Assembly (NCBI GenBank): GCA_017475005.1 | Contig: JAFVGI010000025.1 | Span: forward strand, 1 to 64,000 | Source: Prevotella sp. | Lineage (GTDB): Bacteria; Bacteroidota; Bacteroidia; Bacteroidales; Bacteroidaceae | Length of the DNA stretch: 64,000 bases | Direction: 5' to 3' | Shown: positions 36,943 to 44,978 of the stretch, in pieces | Numbering within the stretch: the stretch's first letter is position 1 | How the letters are laid out: every line of letters begins with the position of its first letter | Made by a program: the position numbers and the translations under genes | Notes under the pieces: model-generated | What the model saw: the letters and a program-made list of their open reading frames with translations, nothing else | The model's database searches: none | Told to the model about the DNA's origin: nothing

Positions 36943-38385
36943 TTATCTTCCTATAATCTTTTTTACAGCAATTACTAATTTATCAACATCTTCGCGAGTG
37001 TTATACAAAGCAAATGTAGGACGTACACTCATCTCGTATCCCAAGGCACGCAGGGCGGGTTGTGCGCAGTGGTGACCGGCACGCACGGCGATGCCCTCTT
37101 TGTCGAGCAGTGTACCTACCTCTGGCACTGGTATGCCATCGAGGACGAAGCTTACTACCGAAACGCGGTTCTTTGAATTGCCAATGAGCGTCAAGCCCGG
37201 AATTTGTCCCAGCTGTTCGCGTGCATACTCTGTGAGCTGGTGCTCATGATGCTCAATATTACGGATGCCGAGATGGTTCACGTAATCGAGTGCCGTTCCC
37301 AAACCGATGGCATCAGCCACATTTGGTGTGCCAGCCTCGAAACGTGCCGGTGGCTCGTTATACTCTGTGCGTTCGATGGTCACATCCTTAATCATGTTAC
37401 CACCACCTTGCCACGGCTGCATCTTGTCGAGCAACTCTTTGCGACCATATACTACACCGATGCCGTTAGGACCGTAAATCTTGTGGCCGCTGAATACGAA
37501 GAAGTCAGCGCCCAGCTTCTGAACGTCAACAGGTGTGTGGGCAATGGACTGCGCTCCGTCTATCAATACCGGGATATGGTGAGAGTGAGCAATGTCGATG
37601 ATGCGTTGCACATCGTTGATAGTGCCGAAGGTATTGTTTACGTGTCCTACAGAGACGAATCGTGTACGAGGTGTTATGAGGCGTTCAAATTCCGAAAGAA
37701 TAAGGTCTCCGTTCTGGTCCGTCGGAATAGCCCTCAGCGTAGCACCGCGTTCCTGACATACACGCTGCCAAGGCACAATGTTTGCGTGGTGGTCCAGTTC
37801 AGATACTATCACTTCGTCGCCAGATGTCAGGAATTGTCTTCCGTAAGCCTGTGCCACCAGGTTAATGCCCTCTGTAGTACCTCGCACGAAGATTATCTCC
37901 TCGCTTGTTGCGGCATTGATGAAGCGCTGCACCTTCTCACGTGCCTCTTCATAAGCATCTGTAGCACGCGCTGCCAGAGTGTGTGCCCCGCGATGTATGT
38001 TGGAGTTGTACGTGCGATAGTAATCAGAAATCTTGTCGATTACCTGATTAGGCTTTTGCGTTGTCGCACCATTATCCAACCACACGAGGTCGTGGCCATT
38101 CACCTTCTGCTGCAATACTGGGAAGTCGCGCTTTATCTGGTCGGAGTTCAGAGTGTCTGCCTCTTCGTAGTGCAGATTCTCCAGCTTGTGAGTCTCAGGA
38201 ATGCCGACGCCGAACGGTTCGCTGTTCTCTATTGCAGAGAGGTTCAGCTCTTCGTCAGGCAAGGGGAATAACTCCTTGCGCTGTTCCTGAAATTCTTCCG
38301 GACAGTATTTTTGTGCTACTTCACGGAGCAAGGCGAAGCCAGGACCTTCTATGCCGTAGTTGTTTATATTCTGTAAGTCTATCAT
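36943..38385 (-). CDS. SufS-type cysteine desulfurase, probable encapsulin cargo
   Basis: A 480-aa PLP enzyme that takes sulfur from cysteine to form a persulfide and alanine. The SufS-like core starts near 85 (KRDFPVLQQKV). PLP-Lys is K302 (VFSGHKIYG) and the catalytic Cys is C440 (RAGHHCAQPAL). The first 84 residues (MIDLQNINNYGIEGPGFALL, then acidic, Pro-containing sequence) are absent from ordinary SufS and match the idea of a cargo-loading segment, as known for desulfurase cargo of Family 2 encapsulins. ATG overlaps the encapsulin stop by four bases, supporting coupled production of shell and cargo. Confidence 0.9.
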   Translation of the reverse strand: MIDLQNINNYGIEGPGFALLREVAQKYCPEEFQEQRKELFPLPDEELNLSAIENSEPFGVGIPETHKLENLHYEEADTLNSDQIKRDFPVLQQKVNGHDLVWLDNGATTQKPNQVIDKISDYYRTYNSNIHRGAHTLAARATDAYEEAREKVQRFINAATSEEIIFVRGTTEGINLVAQAYGRQFLTSGDEVIVSELDHHANIVPWQRVCQERGATLRAIPTDQNGDLILSEFERLITPRTRFVSVGHVNNTFGTINDVQRIIDIAHSHHIPVLIDGAQSIAHTPVDVQKLGADFFVFSGHKIYGPNGIGVVYGRKELLDKMQPWQGGGNMIKDVTIERTEYNEPPARFEAGTPNVADAIGLGTALDYVNHLGIRNIEHHEHQLTEYAREQLGQIPGLTLIGNSKNRVSVVSFVLDGIPVPEVGTLLDKEGIAVRAGHHCAQPALRALGYEMSVRPTFALYNTREDVDKLVIAVKKIIGR

Positions 38386-39821
38386 TTTTCTACCTTATTC
38401 CTGTGCTGATAGTCATGATAATAACCCACCTCTACATTCTCGAGTACAGCGATAGCATCGTCGGTGAGAGAGGCCAGTGAGAAATATTTTGTGAGTAGAT
38501 AGGAAGCGACTCCAAACTTATCAAGTCCCATCAGGCGTGCGCTCAGTGATGGAGCAATCTCTCCTGGTATGCCGCTCTGGTGCAAACCAACGACGCCTTG
38601 GTTCTTTTCACCCACACGAACGAGGATAATCTTTGTCGTGCCGACGCCGCGACCGGTAAGATACTGTCCTTCTACCTCTACTTTGTCAGAAGGAATCAGA
38701 GGTACTCCGCGCCACAGCACTACTTTTGTTCCAAAGAGGTCGGTAGTAACAGGAGGCACTCCGCGCCAGGTACATTCGCGTTCAAAGGCAGCGATAGCGC
38801 GTGGGTGAGCAATGAAGAAAGCCGGCTCTTTCCATACGAGTGAGAGCAGTTCGTCAAGGTCGTCAGGTGTTGGTGCTCCATAGCGCGTGGTAATACGATA
38901 AGCAGGATTGGCAGACGCCAGCAAGCCGAACTGCTTATTGTTGATGAGCTCCCATTCCTGACGTTCCTTGATGCTTTCTATTGACAGACGCAGTTGCTCT
39001 TCCAACTGGTTGTAAGGGTTGTTGTAGAGGTCGCTGACGCGAGTATGTACACGTACTACTGTCTGCAGGGTGTTCAGCCCATACTCTGTCGGATTCTCTT
39101 CGTAGTCGATGTATGTCTCTGGTATGATGTTGTCCTCTTCGTGACCAGATACCAGGTCGATGTGCTTCTCGCCATTGTCGTTTACTGAAGCCTTCAGGCG
39201 CAGCTGTTTGTCAACGGCTTTGTTGAATGTCTCGCGGAAGTCAGGTACCTCGTTGATGAACTTTACCAGCTCCTTCAACTTTAAACCGAGGAATACCGTA
39301 GGTGTAATGGCACGTACAGAAACTGTTGATTTTTGTTCGTCAAGCAGGTCTGCTTCGCCAAAGTATTCACCGTCACCCAGCAAAGCTATCCGCAGGTCTT
39401 CGCCGTGAGAGCCTTTGCTGATGACTTCAGCCTGTCCGCTGGCAACGATGAAGAAACGCTGTTTGTCCTTGCCCTCTTCTACGAAGTATTTGTCAACATC
39501 CACTTCCTTTGTTTCGAAAGAGCTTACCAGACGATTCAGTATCTCGTCATCAAACTCCGAGAATAGTGGAATAGCCTTCAGGTTCTTTGCTGTGAATGAT
39601 GGTACGCCGTTTACATACTGTATTGGCAGACGGTCGTTCTTACGCAGTTCTACCCTTGTGCGGTTTACGCGGAAAGTACCGCCGCTTACTTGTACCCAAG
39701 GCAAAAGTTTTAACAGCAGTCTTGGGGTGATGGAACCCATCTGTGGGGCGGTTTTGGTAGTGGTAGCCAGTCTTCTGGCAGTAGCAGTGGTCACACTGCG
39801 CTGTAAATTTGAATCAGCCAT
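38382..39821 (-). CDS. Family 2B encapsulin shell protein
   Basis: A 479-aa HK97-fold nanocompartment shell protein. Shell-type regions flank an insert: 1-75 (ARRLATTTKTAPQMGSITPR, LLPWVQVSGGTFRVNR) and about 235-479 (ETYIDYEENPTEYGL, WKEPAFFIAHPRAIAAFERE, GVPPVTTDLFGTKVVLWRGV). Residues about 80-205 are a cyclic-nucleotide-binding-type domain (FFIVASGQAEV, LLGDGEYFGEADLLDEQKST), which marks the 2B class. There is no helix-turn-helix, so it is not a Crp-type regulator. In the phosphate-binding segment the usual Arg appears as K164, so ligand binding is uncertain. Neighbour desulfurase is the likely cargo. Confidence 0.9.
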   Translation of the reverse strand: MADSNLQRSVTTATARRLATTTKTAPQMGSITPRLLLKLLPWVQVSGGTFRVNRTRVELRKNDRLPIQYVNGVPSFTAKNLKAIPLFSEFDDEILNRLVSSFETKEVDVDKYFVEEGKDKQRFFIVASGQAEVISKGSHGEDLRIALLGDGEYFGEADLLDEQKSTVSVRAITPTVFLGLKLKELVKFINEVPDFRETFNKAVDKQLRLKASVNDNGEKHIDLVSGHEEDNIIPETYIDYEENPTEYGLNTLQTVVRVHTRVSDLYNNPYNQLEEQLRLSIESIKERQEWELINNKQFGLLASANPAYRITTRYGAPTPDDLDELLSLVWKEPAFFIAHPRAIAAFERECTWRGVPPVTTDLFGTKVVLWRGVPLIPSDKVEVEGQYLTGRGVGTTKIILVRVGEKNQGVVGLHQSGIPGEIAPSLSARLMGLDKFGVASYLLTKYFSLASLTDDAIAVLENVEVGYYHDYQHRNKVEK

Positions 39822-39884
39822 AATTGTTTTGTGTTTTGTTAAAAAGTTAATAAAAATATTATCTAACTATGTTCGTCTTTGCTC

Positions 39885-40109
39885 TTATCTTTCTATCACG
39901 ACCTTGTGGGTGGAGCCTTCTACGTGCTCAACAGAAAGGACGTTGTAGCCCTGTTCCTTGGCATTGCGTGGCACGTTGTCCAACGGTTCGCCCTCACTCA
40001 GCAGCACCTCCAGGATGTCCCCCGGTTGCAACTTCGACAGTTCAATCTTTGTCTTCACGAAGGTCATAGGGCAATGTTCCTTCGTAATGTCTAATACTTT
40101 TGTTGCCAT
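39885..40109 (-). CDS. TusA/SirA-like sulfur transfer protein
   Basis: A 74-aa protein of the TusA (SirA/YedF) fold: LDITKEHCPMTFVKTKIEL near the start, PGDILEV and a C-terminal strand. The active cysteine is C13. The usual CPxP motif reads CPMT, losing the second proline. TusA proteins accept persulfide from cysteine desulfurases and pass it on, which fits the operon. It is 63 bases upstream of the encapsulin gene. Confidence 0.82.
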   Translation of the reverse strand: MATKVLDITKEHCPMTFVKTKIELSKLQPGDILEVLLSEGEPLDNVPRNAKEQGYNVLSVEHVEGSTHKVVIER

Positions 40110-40152
40110 CTTTTATTTAATTGAAAATTGAGAATTGAGAATTGAAAATTAT
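40109..40152. repeat. AATTGAGA repeat spacer
   Basis: TTAATTGAAAATTGAGAATT then GAGAATTGAAAATTATT between the DsrE-like and TusA-like genes: tandem AATTGAGA/AATTGAAA units. Confidence 0.65.
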
Positions 40153-40161
40153 TTTTCATTC

Positions 40162-40641
40162 TTAAATAAATAGTGTTTGGCCTCCTTCGCTGAGGTTTAG
40201 GAATGATGCTACTCCCAGCACATCCTTCACCTCTGGTATGAAGTCCTCCTTCTTCAACCCCAGCACATGCATTGCCATCTCGCATGCGTATAGGTTGATT
40301 CCTAGCACCTTTGCTGCTTCTACCAGTTCCTCCAAGGTCGCCACGTTATTCTTACGCATCAGGGAGCGGAATATCTTTGGCCCTGCTCCAAGGAAGTTAA
40401 AACGGCTTGTAGGAGTGACGTTGAGACCACCCATCATAAAGCCGAAAATCTTTGTCAGCCAGTTGCCACCAGTGAAGCTGCGCCCTTGCTTCTGCTTTAT
40501 GGCATCGAGCCCCCAGAAGGTAAAGAAGATATTTACCTCATAACCCACTGCTGCAGCGCCCGTTGCAAGTGTAAATACAGCTGTCAGCTTGTCAAAATCA
40601 CCGCTGAAAGCGATAATACTAAGTTTTCTATTGTCTGCCAT
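40162..40641 (-). CDS. DsrE/DsrF-like (DsrE2) protein
   Basis: A 159-aa protein of the DsrE2 group: KLSIIAFSGDFDKLTAVFTL, then a hydrophobic GFMMGGLN stretch, and the conserved cysteine C120 in LYACEMAMHVLG. DsrE-type proteins carry persulfide sulfur in relay with TusA, and the two are often gene neighbours as here. It lies 32 bases after the gamma-family PLP gene, spaced by AATTAAG repeats. Confidence 0.82.
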   Translation of the reverse strand: MADNRKLSIIAFSGDFDKLTAVFTLATGAAAVGYEVNIFFTFWGLDAIKQKQGRSFTGGNWLTKIFGFMMGGLNVTPTSRFNFLGAGPKIFRSLMRKNNVATLEELVEAAKVLGINLYACEMAMHVLGLKKEDFIPEVKDVLGVASFLNLSEGGQTLFI

Positions 40642-40644
40642 CTT

Positions 40645-40673
40645 TTATTTAATTCTTAATTCTTAATTCATAA
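40645..40673. repeat. TTAATTC repeat spacer
   Basis: TTATTTAATTCTTAATTCTT and AATTCATAA: AT-rich heptamers between the PLP enzyme and DsrE-like genes. Confidence 0.6.
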
Positions 40674-41846
40674 TTATCCCACCGCTTGTTTAATGTCCTC
40701 CAAAAGGTCCTCTGGTGCTTCCAGTCCTACGGACAGGCGTATTGTTGTCTGCCTTACATCCATCTGCACCAGCTGTCTTTCTGGGAAGAGTCCGAAGATT
40801 GTTGATGCCGGATGTATCGCTAATGTCCTGCTGTCAAAGAGGTTTGTGGCACGATGTATCAGTTTCAGGTTGTTGAGGAACCTAAAGCATTCCTCTTTCG
40901 ATGCGAGATCTATGGTGAGCATTGCTCCTGCCGTCTTTCCGAACTGTCGCTGTGCCAAATTGTGAAAAGGATTGTCGGGCAATCCTACATAGTTCACATT
41001 CGTTATTCCTGGCACCTCTCTCAGCGCCTCTGCAAGCCATTGCGCATTAGCGGCCTGTCGCTGGTAGCGCACGTCGAGAGTCTCCAATCCTAACGTCTGC
41101 ATATAAGCTGTTTGCGGCGTCATATAAACACCTAAGTTTATAAGGAGGTCATACTTCACGAATTTGTTTATAAGCGGAAAAGTGCCGTAGTCTATTATCA
41201 GTCCTCCCAACGATGTACCGCCGCCAGAGATGTATTTTGTACTTGATACCACCTCGATATCCACTCCGAAATCTTTTAGGGAAGTCTCTGTAAATGGTAT
41301 TATCGTAGAGTCTGCTATTACAGGCACACCCTTCTTGTGTGCTATGTCGGCTATCCCTTTGAGGTCTGCCACCTCCAGTTGTGGATTTGTTATTATCTCC
41401 AGATAAACGCATGCCGTATTCTCGTCTATGGCATCTTCTACCGCCTGCAGGTCTGTCAGGTCGCGCAGCTTTGGTTTTACTCCCATTCGCAGCAGCGAAC
41501 CGCTGATGAGGGCCAGCGTATTACCAAAGAGGTGGTGAGAGGTGACGATGTTCTTTCCCTGTGCTGATACTGCCAGCAATACCGTGCTGATGGCCGCCAT
41601 ACCTGAGTTTACTGCTGTTACATGTTCCGCTTCCGTCAAAGCCTTCACACGTTGCTCGAACTGTGTCACGGTAGGGTTTGCTATTCTTGCATAATCGGGC
41701 GCCTTGATGCGATTGCAGAAGGCATCGCTCATGGTTTGTGCATCATCAAACTCGAATGACACATTACTATATATAGGTACCGCTAGCGACCCGTAAACAT
41801 CGGGACGAACATAAGGCGTGTGTATGGCAATCGTCTGTTTCTTCAT
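40674..41846 (-). CDS. Cys/Met-metabolism gamma-family PLP enzyme
   Basis: A 390-aa PLP enzyme of the cystathionine gamma-synthase / methionine gamma-lyase / O-acyl-homoserine sulfhydrylase family. PLP-Lys is K204 (SSTKYISGGG). DYARIANPTVTQFEQRV is the phosphate-binding region of the partner subunit. The position normally held by the cofactor-stacking Tyr reads HLFGNT, i.e. Phe, which I recall from MetZ-type sulfhydrylases and which mildly favours a sulfhydrylase over a lyase. The reaction is not certain. First gene of the sulfur operon with its own promoter. In Wolinella a related MetY takes sulfur from the carrier HcyS. Confidence 0.82.
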   Translation of the reverse strand: MKKQTIAIHTPYVRPDVYGSLAVPIYSNVSFEFDDAQTMSDAFCNRIKAPDYARIANPTVTQFEQRVKALTEAEHVTAVNSGMAAISTVLLAVSAQGKNIVTSHHLFGNTLALISGSLLRMGVKPKLRDLTDLQAVEDAIDENTACVYLEIITNPQLEVADLKGIADIAHKKGVPVIADSTIIPFTETSLKDFGVDIEVVSSTKYISGGGTSLGGLIIDYGTFPLINKFVKYDLLINLGVYMTPQTAYMQTLGLETLDVRYQRQAANAQWLAEALREVPGITNVNYVGLPDNPFHNLAQRQFGKTAGAMLTIDLASKEECFRFLNNLKLIHRATNLFDSRTLAIHPASTIFGLFPERQLVQMDVRQTTIRLSVGLEAPEDLLEDIKQAVG

Positions 41847-41896
41847 CTTTTTTATTGAATTCCGAGTGACTTCGCACTTGGATCTAAATCTGGGTG

Positions 41897-41928
41897 CAAA
41901 GTTACAGCAATTTAGGTATATCTTCCAA
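41897..41928 (-). promoter_or_regulatory. Promoter of the sulfur/encapsulin operon
   Basis: Minus strand: TTG (41928-41926), 21 bases, TAACTTTG (41904-41897), about 50 bases before the first ATG. The leader contains an imperfect hairpin CCAAGTG/CACTCGG near 41863-41882. This looks like the only strong promoter for the nine genes, though the 63-base gap before the encapsulin gene could hold another. Confidence 0.65.
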
Positions 41929-42081
41929 ATTTGTACAAAAATTCAGAAGATACACCTATATATGCTATAAAAATATTATGATTATTCTAAATCGCCCTCA
42001 AAAAAACGACGCTTTTAGAATATTATTCTTGAAACTTGCTCAGAATTGCCGGAATTGAAAGGTTTTTTGCCTTTATCTGGG

Positions 42082-44949
42082 TTATTCGGTAGTTAGGTAG
42101 CCGATGTGCAGGTTGCCTTTTGACAGCAGTTTCTTGAGGTGAGCCTTGAGCGATGCGGGGGTTACCTGACTGACGTATATCATGCCGACACCTTCTGTCA
42201 CGATGCCGTTAAGCTCCTGCGTCAGGTAGTTGCGGCGACGGGTATATTCATTTCCCTTATAGTTGGCATTCGCCCTTGCGTACGTCTTAAGATAGCTTTC
42301 TATCAGCTCCCAAGTGATGAGGTTGCCCTCTGCCATCTGCTTCACTATCTGCTCCACATCTTTTGTGATGCGTTCGCGCTGGGTGGGGTTGCAGGCAAAG
42401 GAGATGGTAATTTTCATGTGTGGTATTGGCAGCAGTGCATCTTCCATCAGAACCTGGGGGGTATAGACATCACTATGCTGCACACGCAGCGTCTGGACAA
42501 GCAGGTTGGCAAGCACGCCCTTCAGCACTTCGTTGTGGGCATGTGTCTGCTGCGTATATTCAAAACCTTTCTCCCAAGTGTAGAACAGTGTGGCCTGAGA
42601 AATTGGGGCAGGGGTTTCAATCTTCTCTACCATTACGGTATTCTGTGTCTTGTAATGGTCAGCAGGCCACGTCAGGCGTTTCACGCGTTCGGGTTTCGAT
42701 GGCAGGGCACCGATATATTTCAGGATATATGGCATGATGCTGTCGGTATCTACATCACCCTGTACCACCATCACGGAGCCGTTGTAGTTAGAGAAGTAAT
42801 CCTTCACCAGTTCACGCAAGTGGTCAACGTTGTACGAAGCGATTTCATCTGTCGATGGTGGCATCAGACGTTTTGTCTCTGCATTCGTCATCAGTCTTAC
42901 CTTCAATGCCGACTGCGCCAAAGGACTTGATGTGGTGATGGCCGATGCCAGCAGTTTCTGCTTCTGCTCGGCAAACTCCACGGAGTCCACCTCGGTTGAG
43001 GTCAGCGACTTGTAAAACATCTTCAGCGTACACTCCACCCTAAAGGCATTTAGGCTGTCGCCTGGTATCCACCGAGCCGAGTGGTCGTAGCTGTCGTCAA
43101 AGCCCTCTACATTGATTGTCGTCGCTCCATTCCAGCATTCGTATTTCCTGATGCAGCTGCCCAGCATATCGTGGTAGTGGATGTCATCATCGTTGAGCGC
43201 AGAAAAGCCCTGTGGACGACGAATCATGAAGTTTATCATGTCAGCATCAGTCTTCTGTTTCATGAACACTACTTTTATGCCGTTGGACAACATCACCTCG
43301 CTGATGCTGTCGTTGAGCACCTTCTGGCTGACGATAGTGCCTGGAATGGTGGGGATGTCGAGGCTGTCCACATTGATACGCTCCAGTTTCTTTGCCTCTT
43401 CCACCTCTATTTCTGACAATTCCTCGTCGGTCATCTGCTTCACACGTTGCCACATGGTTTCCACTTCTTCTTTCTTAGGCAATGTTGTGCTGTCGGTCAT
43501 CATTACGCCTATCAGCATATTGCGTCCGCTGGTCATGCGGCGGAACTCCTCACGCAACTCGTCAGCAGTGATATTGTTCTTTATATGGCGCTCAGCAAGC
43601 TGGCGTGCCATGTCTGATATGATGGGTTCGCCCCAGAAGAAGTTATTGAAACATCTGTTGACATAGTCTGAACTTCTGACGTTATTATTTTTTTTCGCAA
43701 ACGCTGTATCAGCAAGGATGATGGCAGTAGAGTCGGCATTGTATTCAGGGTCGGTAAAGCTGTGGTTCTGTTTCCAATATTTATCGCCAAACCCTTTACG
43801 GCGAATCACCTCCACCTGCTTCGCCATCAGCTCCAGTGTGCGAAGCCATTGATTAGCACGAGGTGCTGACAGGTCAAATATCCATAGCTTGTTATTAAGG
43901 TCGGCAAGGTCTAATCTTGTAACGTCACCGCTGATAATATCTGTATATTTCGCCTTGAGACTGTTGAGTTTCTTGTCCATCGCCCTCTTTATCTCGTCGC
44001 GAAGTATGGTGGTCTTCATGCCACCTACCGTGTTAAGCTGTGCCAATGGGTCTTTGGGTGTTCTCATTATCAGTCCGATGGAACAGTAGGCTTGTTGCTT
44101 GTGAGCATTCAGCAGTATTTTCGGCGTTTCTGTATCTGGAATTGCCGATGGGGTAGGTGGTATGGTTTTGCCACGCTTACGGTCGCCAAACATCTTCTTT
44201 ACCTTCTTCACCATCTGGTTGGGGTCGAAGTCGCCTACCACCACTACGGCTTGGTTCTGGGGTTGGTACCAGCGGTCGTAGAAGTCGCGCACCAACTGCT
44301 GCGAGCAGTTTTTCACAATGTTCATGTCGCCAATGGGCGTGCGATTAGCGTATATAGAGTTGCCATAGATATCTTTCTGCAACTGATCTGCAAAGGATAT
44401 GATGTTTCTGGCTCGCCATTCCTCCACTACAACATTATGTTCGCTCTCTACGTCCTTGGCGTCGATAATAGCATCACCGGCCCAATCGCGAAGCAACAGC
44501 AGGCATGAGTCCATCAACAGCGTGTTATCTACGGGAATGGCATTTAGCAGATAGCGCACCGTCTCAAAACCTGTAAAGGCATTGGTATCGTGGCCGAACT
44601 GCAGGCCGTTGCGGCGGAAGAAATTTATCACGCTGCCGGGGAAATGTTTCGTGCCTTTAAACATCATGTGTTCCGTGAAGTGGGCGATACCACGCTCATT
44701 GTCCTGCTCTACGACAGAGCCAGCCTTCACCAACAGGTAAAAGAATGCCTGCTTTGCGGGATTGTTGCTCTTGCACACATAATATGTCAGTCCGTTCGAC
44801 AGCACGCCTTTGCGCACTGCGGTGTCTTCGGGAATTACTTGTTTGTCAATTTCTGCCAGATTCAGGCCTTTTAATTCCTGCGAAAAGGCGGGGATACAGA
44901 ATGCTGCCAGCCACAGCATCAATAAGAAATTTGTGAGTGTTTGTTTCAT
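42082..44949 (-). CDS. M16 family metallopeptidase
   Basis: A 955-aa pitrilysin/insulinase-type zinc peptidase, exported by a signal peptide (1-23, ending PAFSQ). The inverted zinc motif HxxEH is H90-FTE-H94 and the third ligand is E170 (ESEHNVVVEEW), 76 residues on. The second half (from about 540) is the inactive partner domain, so both halves of the clam-shell are in one chain. The substrate is unknown, probably periplasmic peptides. It lies 29 bases after the ABC ATPase gene and is the last gene of the long dcw transcription unit. Confidence 0.9.
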   Translation of the reverse strand: MKQTLTNFLLMLWLAAFCIPAFSQELKGLNLAEIDKQVIPEDTAVRKGVLSNGLTYYVCKSNNPAKQAFFYLLVKAGSVVEQDNERGIAHFTEHMMFKGTKHFPGSVINFFRRNGLQFGHDTNAFTGFETVRYLLNAIPVDNTLLMDSCLLLLRDWAGDAIIDAKDVESEHNVVVEEWRARNIISFADQLQKDIYGNSIYANRTPIGDMNIVKNCSQQLVRDFYDRWYQPQNQAVVVVGDFDPNQMVKKVKKMFGDRKRGKTIPPTPSAIPDTETPKILLNAHKQQAYCSIGLIMRTPKDPLAQLNTVGGMKTTILRDEIKRAMDKKLNSLKAKYTDIISGDVTRLDLADLNNKLWIFDLSAPRANQWLRTLELMAKQVEVIRRKGFGDKYWKQNHSFTDPEYNADSTAIILADTAFAKKNNNVRSSDYVNRCFNNFFWGEPIISDMARQLAERHIKNNITADELREEFRRMTSGRNMLIGVMMTDSTTLPKKEEVETMWQRVKQMTDEELSEIEVEEAKKLERINVDSLDIPTIPGTIVSQKVLNDSISEVMLSNGIKVVFMKQKTDADMINFMIRRPQGFSALNDDDIHYHDMLGSCIRKYECWNGATTINVEGFDDSYDHSARWIPGDSLNAFRVECTLKMFYKSLTSTEVDSVEFAEQKQKLLASAITTSSPLAQSALKVRLMTNAETKRLMPPSTDEIASYNVDHLRELVKDYFSNYNGSVMVVQGDVDTDSIMPYILKYIGALPSKPERVKRLTWPADHYKTQNTVMVEKIETPAPISQATLFYTWEKGFEYTQQTHAHNEVLKGVLANLLVQTLRVQHSDVYTPQVLMEDALLPIPHMKITISFACNPTQRERITKDVEQIVKQMAEGNLITWELIESYLKTYARANANYKGNEYTRRRNYLTQELNGIVTEGVGMIYVSQVTPASLKAHLKKLLSKGNLHIGYLTTE

Positions 44950-44978
44950 TTTGCTTGTCCTGCTAAGATTCTGCCACG

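Noticed and set aside
37204..38271. 355-codon plus-strand frame
   Set aside because: It is antisense to the well-conserved cysteine desulfurase. Its translation is Cys/Leu/Val-rich without family resemblance.
38382..39821. Crp/Fnr-type regulator
   Set aside because: It has a cyclic-nucleotide-type domain but no helix-turn-helix, and both flanking regions match encapsulin shells.
42139..42930. 263-codon plus-strand frame
   Set aside because: Antisense to the M16 peptidase, whose motifs and length are intact. Shadow frame.
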